Below are positions 55,361 through 64,000 of a stretch of 64,000 bases of DNA, piece by piece. Position numbers and translations under genes: made by a program. Origin of the DNA: Marsupella aquatica (Eukaryota; Marchantiophyta); contig OZ316898.1 of NCBI GenBank assembly GCA_973895155.1, positions 8,060,001-8,124,000 on the forward strand, written 5' to 3'. The stretch's first letter is position 1. Every line of letters starts with the position of its first letter. The notes under the pieces were generated by a model. The model ran no database searches and had not been told where the DNA came from. It saw nothing but the letters and a program-made list of their open reading frames with translations.

Positions 55361-57211
55361 ATGGAGGGCGTGATGAACGGCAACGGCTTGCACAGAGGGG
55401 AGTCCAGCGAGAACATCCTCGGCAGCGTGGAGGGGATCGTTCAGCTGAAGCACCTCTTTTCGGAGCAGAAGAAGTACCTTGACTACTTCTTCGATCACAT
55501 CGACTACGACGAGCTGCACTCCTTCACGAAGCTGCTTCTGGAGTGTAAGGGCGTCATCTTCTTCTCCGGGGTGGGCAAGAGCGGGTTCATAGCGCAGAAG
55601 GTGTGCCAGACTCTTGTCTCCACGGGCACGAAGTCCGTTTTCCTCAACCCCACGGATGCCCTTCACGGAGACATTGGCATTGTCGGGCCCGAAGACATCG
55701 TCGTGGGGTTCAGCAAGAGCGGAGCCACGGAGGAGTTGATCAAGCTAGTCCCATGTGCAAGAGCTAAGGGTGCGTATCTGGTCGGGGTCTCGTCCTTCAA
55801 GGAGAGCAAGCTGGCAAAGATCTGCGATATGCATGTGCACTTGCCCCTGGAGAGGGAATTGTGCCCGTTTGACTTGGCCCCCGTCACGTCCACAGCTATC
55901 CAAATGCTCTTTGGTGATACTGTCGCCATTGCCTTGATGCAGCAGAAGAATCTCACTCGGGAGGAGTATGCTCTCAACCACCCGGCCGGACGTATCGGGA
56001 AACGCTTGATACTGCGGGTATAAATTCAATTCCTCCGTCTTTCTGGCAATGTCAGCCATATGGTCCCAGCGGAGGCGATTCCCTTTCCGAGTAGAACTTG
56101 CTCATTCTAGTGAATTTGCATTGTTTTCTTTTTCAACAGTATTTTGGAGTCATGCTGTTTGAATTCTTCTCTAGCTTCTTCGGAAAGGTTTCTCTGAGGG
56201 CAGCCTACGACTGTCTGAGTAGCTGGGACGACTAGTTGTGTCTATTCCCTGGCGGTGTAGCAGCCGCTTGCATTGTCTCCGTTTGTAGTGTGTTTATTGA
56301 GATTGCTTTCGGAAACTCTACTGAACCAGTGGAAATGTAGATGGGGTCACGGCCAAGTGCTCTCAGTTAGGATCCTGGTTAGGATATCCTGTTTAGTCGT
56401 GACACGGGTATGGCAGCGAGAGGGTAATGCAGCTCAGCTTATTCAACGCGAAATCTAGTGGGTTTTCTAGGGATACTGAAGGTCTGCCAAAAGCGTTGCA
56501 CAATGTAGATTGTGTACGCCGTCGGATGTTTTGAATTTGTCAGGCATGAGATTGGTTTTCGCTTGTGGCGATGGCTTACCTTTCCCACTCGGTGATCGTC
56601 TATACCAGGTTCAAGATGTGATGAAGAAGGGTGCTGAAATACCCACGTGCAAGGAAAAGGACCTGGTGATGGAGCAGCTGGTGGAACTAAGTCACAAGGG
56701 TTGTGGCTGCTTGCTCGTTGTGGACGAGAGGAAGCGCCTTTTGGGCACCTTCACTGATGGCGATTTGAGGCGAGCTCTGAATGCGTATGGAGAGGGTATT
56801 TTCAAGATGACTGTGGGGGACTTGTGCAACAGGTATGCCCTTCTTTCACATAGACATCATCTCAACTACTCTCACCTACTATTCATCATCCATGACGTCT
56901 CATTGTAAGGTCAGTGGGTATCACGTAAGTGTACATCAGCAGGCCTAATTATCTCAATCCAGTGATCTCGGTTTATGTTATGCCAGTTGGGAAGGGTATG
57001 AATTGCACAGATAGGTGATTGAATTCTCAACATGAACTTCGTGTGATACTTCCGCAGATCTCCCAGAACTATGTTGTTCAATTCGATGGCTGCGGAGGCT
57101 ATGGTTAAAATGGAGCAGGGCCCTCCCGTGAAGTTCTTACCGATCGTTAACCATGCCAATGTAGTTGTTGGCATCGTCACTCTTCACGGCCTTGTTGCGG
57201 CAGGCCTCTGA
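55361..57211 (+). CDS. SETH3: Arabinose-5-phosphate isomerase (SIS plus CBS domains), SETH3/KpsF family
   Basis: Interconverts D-ribulose 5-phosphate and D-arabinose 5-phosphate, the first step to Kdo, a sugar of rhamnogalacturonan II. Exons 55361-56017, 56609-56832 and 57058-57211 give 1,035 nt, 344 aa, close to the plant and bacterial enzymes. The SIS domain (about residues 40-215) has [42 protein letters not shown] and [19 protein letters not shown], and ends with [13 protein letters not shown]. Two CBS domains follow: [11 protein letters not shown]...[11 protein letters not shown]...[12 protein letters not shown], and PRTM...[19 protein letters not shown]. Junctions are GT-AG with matching phases. 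The ATG at 55361 is preferred because it matches the plant N-terminus; no plastid signal is seen. Nothing suggests inactivation. Confidence 0.96.
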
Positions 57212-60200
57212 GCATTTTACTTGGATGACCTTGAAATGTGACGCAACGTTTAAATCCATCAACGATGTCATCACTCCCTAAATTGTAATGGAGGACTCCA
57301 CTTCTGACACGAGCTTAAGGGTTGTGAAACTGTTCGTCAGAATGAGGTCAAGAGAGATGTGACGGTTGAAAGTATGGATATGGAAGCCACAACGAAAATA
57401 CCTCGCGTAAACAGCCATCTCCGCTTGGACAGAAGCGACTGCATAGGAAGAGCGAGCTTTTCCGGTTCTAGGTGTCTCAAACACAAAGAAAATACCTTGA
57501 CAAATATAAATCTGTTTTGTGTAGCTCGCCATATTTCCTTTGACAGAAGTAATTCATAAGTAGAGCTTTCCTCGTACAAACTTGGCAGAAGCGGAGCGCA
57601 CTAGCAGGTAGAATCAAGTTCAGGAAGTTAGTTATATCACAGTCGTAGCTCACTAGAACCTTTGGAAGGTTTACATGACTTGGTCTCAACACGACCAATT
57701 TCAGTTCTGCTACTGAATGTGTGCAAACGAATATATTACTGTCACCACTCGTTGGTATTGTAAAGTGTGTGCGCCTCTTTTCTGCACACTACAAACGATT
57801 TTGTAATGTAGATTAAGTGTTCCTTTTCACGGCAAATCAAATTTTGGTTCTCCTGTAGTACCTGTTTCGAAATTACACTTTCAGTACGCCTTCGTATTTG
57901 CTGCTGAGCTCTTTATCTGCCCAGCTTTTCAGGACAGATTTTCTACTTTGAAGGTCGGTGGTTACTCGTGGCATGTTGCGAAATTTGGACAAAAGCAGAA
58001 GATTATATCTGAAGCCTTGCGATGCTCAAATCTGGCCAGGGGGACGAGACAGAGGCAGGCAGGATGGCCGAAAACACCAGAAAGGACCCGAGGAGGAGAA
58101 GTACAGAATGCCAATAGGTCGGACAGAAGGAGAAGTACATTGCCAACAGGTCGGGCAGAGCGAATGTTTTAGCTCTCATACAACTTGGCAATTTCTCGAG
58201 AACTAATTGGCCAGAAAGAAGCTCTATTCTTCCTTCGAGAGCCTTTCAACGAACCTGCAACATGTTTTTTACAGCTTCTGGAAGTTCTAAACTTAGACAG
58301 TCGTCTTGATACAGCTGGAGATAATCACAAGCAAAAATAATCGGACTATTTACGCGGTGAATGTAGTACCCTTACGTAGATTAGCAAGTACGGGACTTTC
58401 GTAAGAGGTGGGAATTCTCGAACGCCACGTGAAAGTGGACAAAGCAGAAAATAGTGCCTTCGTTCAACTACTCGCGCTGCGTGATCAAATCCTTGTGATC
58501 CTTCTTCACACGTCAAACTCCCGTACTTCCCACCTAGACGTAGAAATGATATCTCGTTCACACTTTGCCGTTTCACACTTTTCCAGATGGCGGACTCCGT
58601 TCCTCCTGAGTGCGTGAACATGGGAGGGACATGAATAGCTCGTAAATCCATACGTTTGCGATATTCTCTGGGATTGTCAGCTTTTTCCAAAAAAAAGCGG
58701 CCTACTTGCCAGAGAATGGAAGGCTGAAAATGTACAATAGGTCACCACATGATGGGTACGACAAAATTCGATTCGATGGTGAACACCGTGCAACAGTTAA
58801 ATCCAGGGCAAAATAATTCACGGTATTCTGATGCGGACGATCTGTATCCTTGCTCAATTTACCACGCTTCTAGCATTAACGGCTAAGATGGCACGCAAAG
58901 TACAATATCACAAATAGATCCTAAGGTAGGGCATTTCATTAGAGTAGGCTATTGTTCGGAAATGTATCAATCTCAACATTACTAATATTTGAATTTATGA
59001 ATATTAAGTTATTACAATCAAACTTAAATTTTTAAAATGTAATCCATGGGGATTTTCAAAGACCAGCATTGTGGTTCATGGGAGCATCATTTTCTAAACA
59101 TTAAAAATTCATTCTTTTTTCACCGTGTCTGTTAAGGATAGGGTTAGGGTTGCTCCAACTTTAAACAATCTACACCAAATGGTAATAGAAAGCTTTTAGG
59201 ACTATCCTTTCTAGATAAATGAGAAAATATATTCTTTAAGGTACCTTAAAATGTGAATATTCCCCCAAAACAGTAAAACAGTTTGTCTTCTGGTGTTTCC
59301 CCCTCAAAAAGATTCACACGTTGAGAAGAATAATCAGTCATTCCTTTTTAGAGTTTGGATAGATTTTTTAGTAACCAGTTCAAAGAAAAAATAAATTAGT
59401 TTTGAATGACTCCTCAGTGCTTATTCCTTTATAATGTGTTGGCCCCACTTCTATCCTCACATGACATTTTTCTAGTAGACAAATATTTAGCTTCTAGACT
59501 ATTGTGAATCCCTTTCAAAAACAAATGGTGGGCCTCTCATATCTTTCTCATAATGACTTAAGCTAGTCAACTCATAAGTTACTCAAAACCATCAACTAAG
59601 AAACATAACTTTAAGCACTAGCTAAGAGGGGAGAGGATTAAATGATTGTTTATCACAACTCTTAGATTCCATCACACTCGGGAGAATAAATAGCTTAGGG
59701 TCTAGGTATCTATAGTGTATGAAGAACCAAGTCAATATAATTTGAATCTAAGGATAAAACAATATATTCTAACAAATGATGGAAAAGATTGAAAAATAAA
59801 TATAGACCTAAAGAGGGGATCGCCAAAAAGAAAACTGAAAACATTAATAGGGGGTAAAATAATTTCAAAGTCCAAGAATACAAAGAATACACCTTGTCTT
59901 AGATAAATATAAATAAATATGAAAAATCTTTATAGGACAAAACAACCTTAGCAGGCTGCCGATCAAGGTAACACCTGATATGTCATTCTACTTAGCAGGA
60001 GGTATCCTATGCCCTTCAATTATGGTGAATTTTTTTCATAACCCAGAGATGGCTTAAAGGTGTCACTGCGCACCTTTTCGGTATCCAACTTGCCACTCTC
60101 GGTGTAGCTTGCACATTCCTTTGAAGTTTGTCGCCAGATTGACATCATTTACTATTGACAATGTTGTACATTGCATAGGCATTGGGCTAGTTTGTTATAA

Positions 60201-62921
60201 CCAGTTGGGTCTCACTTTTAGATGCATCCTCTTTACGTGATACAAGAGTGGGCTCCATTTATTAAAGTTTGACTTATGAAGCTTGAGCTCAGATTTTCAA
60301 TTAGTTATATGGATTTGCTCACCCTAGGTAGCATTCAGAAATGTGAATCAGCACAGACAGAGCGCTTTGTAGTTGCTTTAATGATGAACCTAAGATAAGA
60401 AACAAATAGAACATCCGCAACAGCACAGAGCATATAAGCTCTTCATCACCAGCAGGGGCCATCCTGCTTTGAAGACCCATCCCCTTATTCCACTCACTTC
60501 AATCTCAATTGTCATCATTCTCCTGTTACTCTTGGGGCTATCTCTCCGCATCCTACTCTCTCAATTGCTGAGCACAAAATCTCCATGGCAGCCCCTGAAG
60601 TGTATCGGAGCTCATTACACTGTAGAACACAAAAACTCTGGGTGACTTAGGATAAAGTCACTTTTAGAACCTTTAGTGCAATGTCACCCAGTAATAAAAC
60701 ACGCGACAATCCTTATGGCATTAGAACTGTAACTCACCCGGAACTTGTGTCAAAATAGCATGCCACTCACCTGCATTTTGGCGCTTTAAGGAAAACTTTA
60801 TTGCAAAAAAAGATTCCTTAAGGACTAGTTCACATTCATCTTTACTCCCATTTTTTATTTCTGTCTGCACATTCACTTTTGGTTATACCTAGAGAGTAGG
60901 CCCATGGAGTAGCTGTTGATTGCAATCATACACTTAGGATTTCCTGAGAAATTGGCCTTGCTACAATGATTCAAAGTGAGCTCTCACAAGTTAAACAAAT
61001 TTCTTGCTAGCAGTTTGCTTCATCTATGATTGTATCAAGAACATGGTAGCCTCACAAAGGAAATCAATTCACAGTCCGGATGACAGCCCCAGCCCTGGTT
61101 TCTACGACATAAATGACAATTATGTGGCGAATGGAAAAAGAAGCCAAATTGAACCACCAGAATTGACCAAAACCTTGGATAAGCTCTAGCATAACTTCAA
61201 AAGACCAAGTTTCACATTTGTCTTGCAATCTCTCAAACAAAGCAAGAGCCAATAACATGACTATGAATGGTATGAGTGTAGGAATATCGATCAACCGTCA
61301 TGAAACAGTGATCATCCAATTGCAAAATTGCCCTCCCCACTGGTTTCCCTTTTAAAAATATCTTAATAAGAAATTACAACATGCCTTGATAAGTTGCAAT
61401 ATGCAAGTTATGACTTTCTTCTGAAATTCTTGTTTAGAGCACAAATAAATCATTTTGAGCCTTTCTACGGACCCCCACTATCCATCTTGACCACTCACTT
61501 TTGTCAGCGCATTTCAGTGGCCTTAGTGTGCCCAGGCTCAAGCCATTTGTCGTCGATCCCTCACAGTGGGTGCCATTGTGCCCCTGCAGAAGCTAGCCCC
61601 CCTTGAGTACATTCCTGTCCCACTTGCTGATTTGGTTAGGATATTGGATGTTGCCCATTAGCTCTTGTCACTTTTTCCAATGTAAACACTAGTCCTTGAG
61701 CCCATCCTTGAGTTTGCACTCATGTAGTGTTTGACATTTTTCTCTTTTTCTTTGTCCTTTTTTAGTTTTACACTTGCTTTTCTTTTTTCTGGTTAGGGAA
61801 AAAACAAGAATGGTGGCAAAGATGGAAAGGGAGTGGCATGGAATTATTTTTTCTACTACTTTTTTTTCTCCTCATCTCCCAGTCAAAAGTTTATCCTTGT
61901 GCCTACTGTCTACAGTGAAGCCTCTACACCTAGACTAAAGATATATTGTCTACTCTAGAGTGAAACCTCCGCACCATAACTCTAAAGACAAAATTGAAAG
62001 TGAGGTGCACATAGAAACGAGGGATGACCGCAAAGGTGCGGGAAAATAATAAGGAACTCTTTTTCCTGCAAGGTTTTTTGTTGCCTTCACCTCTAGTTTG
62101 CCTTCACCTCAATTTTAGGTTCAAGGCCTTGGTAATCACGCTGGTCCCTCATAGTCATCTCTAGAAATCCCCACCAAAATAAATCCCCCCCAAAATACAC
62201 GAGTGGTTAAGAACACACCATGTTCGATCACTCTGATGTATGCACTAAGCTGGCCTTTCGTAACCACGAAGAGGACCTACGCTAATCCAATTAGCCAACG
62301 CTAGGTAGAAGCCCCGAGAAGATTCTGTGATGCGTAAAGAATCTTTGAGGCAGGGCAAAGAAGCGTGGCCATTGGGCAGTATGAAAGGCCACGTGCGCTG
62401 TACGTCCGCTTTGTACGCACTCGCAGAAGACAGAATAGCCCGAACAGAGTACATTCGCTTCCATGGAACCCGGTTGCAAGCCTGCCGCCCCCCAGCCTCC
62501 CGCCCCTCAGAACGTTATTGGATTTTACGTCTGGTACAGCAAACGAAAGCATCCCGTTCGATAGGAAACAGAGAACACATTGCTTTCGCGTTTCCTGGGG
62601 ACGAACGAATCGAAGGTGCGAAGCTGCAGGTGGTGGTCGGAAGAAACGATTGACGTGAAGAGCAATCAATTGTGGCCGAGCGGAAGCCGAAGGAGTCGTG
62701 CAGTAGTTGAACCCGTTCCAATTCGTTTGTTGTTTGATTGAATCGCTCACTGCGAATAGAAAGAAGGAGATGAAGAATTGAGAAAAAGGGTGTAGGCTAG
62801 AAGAAGAGCAGGAGGTAGGGAGCTTGCCTCTTTGCTCCGGAATTTGAGGTGCAGGTTTAGTGTTTGGATCGTCGAGGTCATTAATATCCGGTAACCGTTG
62901 GATAAGGAGGCTCGGGTCAGC
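57212..62921. other. Non-coding stretch
   Basis: No supportable gene in about 5.7 kb. At 58095-58165 a unit of about 36 bp (gagaagtaca...cca(a/c)(t/c)aggtcgg(a/g)cag) occurs twice in tandem. 58980-60000 is AT-rich with no open frame of note. Open frames at 58346-58690, 61004-61294 and 62301-62750 are short, overlap on both strands and show no motifs. The last few hundred bases are more GC-rich and could be the promoter of a gene starting at 62922. Confidence 0.45.
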
Positions 62922-62987
62922 ATGGCGGCAGCTGTAGCGGCATTCGTGTCCCCTTTGGTAGCGTTGAGTGCCACCGGTGCTTCACAG
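62922..62987 (+). CDS. Possible first exon of a gene extending beyond the window
   Basis: ATG at 62922 opens MAAAVAAFVSPLVALSATGA followed by SQ and a donor-like CAG|GTAGGA. The 22 residues are Ala/Ser-rich with no acids, as in the start of a plastid or mitochondrial targeting peptide. It is preceded by a GC-richer leader. I found no convincing second exon before 64000, so this is tentative. Confidence 0.3.
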
Positions 62988-64000
62988 GTAGGATCTCTAC
63001 AGTTGTCATCCGGTCTCGCAGTGTAAAGTTATGCTCTGTGCGTTGATCTCCGAGTCTTCTACAGTCGCCTTGCTCGCGTGCATCTCTGAGGGAAGGACGG
63101 GGGTGAGGGTCTTGTTGTGCGGTAGTTCGAGATTTACATTTTTCTGTCGCTTCGGGGGTGTTGAAGCGACTGGGAGAGTAGTTGTGGCCGGCTCAGAGTG
63201 CAAATTAGTGCCGAGTCTTACCTGTATCTTGCGAAGGACGATTCACCTTTCCAGCTCCGATCTCATACAGTTGTAGTAAAGGAGAGCAGATCAGGATTTA
63301 GTTCTGAATTTTGCAGATTTTTTAAACTTTTAGATCATTCGTATTCATTTTTATTCGCCGGTCGTGTCGTTGTGCTCTGCTACATCTGAAGATGATCCGT
63401 TCGACAATGTTCAAATTATCGAGACATGTGCGTGCTCTTCTTGTTTCATTTCTTTGCCCCCCTTTTTTTTCTCTCTTGATCTTCCAATTATGCTTTTCGT
63501 TTTTGTTGTCCGCCAAGAAATGTGATTTTCGTCTGCATTGATTTCGCCCCCTAGCCGTATTGTTGTATCGCATCACCCCCTGTGTGAGAGCTGTTCCACA
63601 TCGGCACCATCCCTCGCTACTTGCTGCACCGTCCACTTGCTCTTGTTCGGCACGTGTAATTTACCTCGGTGTCTTTGTCTGCCTTAAAAACCGTTTTCAT
63701 TTCAGACATTTGTAACAAAGATCTCCTCTCCCTTGGAAGTATGCCAGTAGAGTTCGGAACCGTGCACGAGTGAGCCACCAGTAGCTTCTTCATGAGCCTA
63801 ATGAAGTCGTTGTTTTCCTTCTCTCGAGCCGGATCATGAACCAAAATTGGGTACTTGTAATCGTCTGATATGACTTTCTGATATTCTAGCCAAGCACATC
63901 TTACGATCTGGACGGACTCTTTGGAAGGACATTTGAGTAAAGCTGAGCGAAATGATTCAGTCTATGCACGGATTGCGGTTGTGTCTGAAGCAATGCTCTT
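62988..64000. other. Right-edge stretch, possible intron
   Basis: If 62922-62987 is an exon, this is its first intron. An acceptor-like ttcatttcag near 63705 leads into a frame that stops after about 14 codons, so I do not call an exon there. Open frames on both strands have no motifs. Confidence 0.3.

Noticed and set aside
62301-62750. 149-codon minus-strand open frame
   Set aside because: Overlaps open frames on the other strand in a GC-richer promoter-like stretch and shows no recognisable domain.
1-64000. CRISPR arrays, tRNA or rRNA genes
   Set aside because: No regularly spaced identical repeats with unique spacers, no tRNA box A/B pairs and no rRNA sequence noticed by eye. The palindrome array at 22703-23418 has diverged units and no CRISPR character.

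Overview
The window is nuclear DNA of a plant (streptophyte). It has intron-rich genes with GT-AG introns, families known from plants (a plastid-targeted envelope-type protein, arabinose-5-phosphate isomerase of the Kdo pathway, a plant-type membrane protein of unknown function), long Ty3/gypsy retrotransposons and much AT-rich non-coding DNA. A bryophyte or charophyte alga fits best, because gypsy elements with a DNA methyltransferase were, as I recall, reported from charophytes. The species cannot be settled from the sequence alone.

Layout. 1-1016 (-): first three coding exons of the RNA polymerase III second-largest subunit, running off the left edge. 1017-7557: mostly non-coding, with short direct repeats, a possible LINE-like fragment, a MITE-like element and an imperfect 140-bp tandem duplication. 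7558-14251 (+): a 13-exon gene for a plastid-targeted multi-pass membrane protein (558 aa). 15833-18967 (-): a 5-exon gene for a plant membrane protein of unknown function, convergent with it. 20866-25520: a decayed coding sequence split by a 3.76-kb terminal-inverted-repeat element that carries a tandem array of palindromes. 27920-28377 (+): the 5' part of a HAD-family phosphatase gene, cut off by a retrotransposon. 28378-51194: two nested Ty3/gypsy elements. 55361-57211 (+): a complete 3-exon arabinose-5-phosphate isomerase (SETH3-type) gene. 62922-62987: a possible first exon of a gene running off the right edge. The remaining stretches show no supportable gene.

The most interesting part is the nested retrotransposon block. 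Element 1 (about 9.6 kb without its guest) encodes Gag, an aspartic protease, a DNMT3/DRM-like cytosine-5 DNA methyltransferase, reverse transcriptase/RNase H, integrase and a C-terminal PHD finger, so one polyprotein held both a chromatin 'writer' and a likely 'reader'. The copy is decayed (one frameshift and several in-frame stops), although its LTR copies are nearly identical. Its ends are permuted: the left end starts inside the LTR, and the right end has one full LTR followed by the first part of another, flanked by a short target duplication. That is what insertion of a two-LTR circle opened inside the LTR would give. Element 2 (13.2 kb, TSD gtggc) is inserted in the 3' LTR of element 1. 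It has intact gag-protease and pol frames in a -1 relation and a 4.66-kb 5' LTR that carries an open frame of 1,207 codons. Its 3' LTR has lost about 2.3 kb from that frame.
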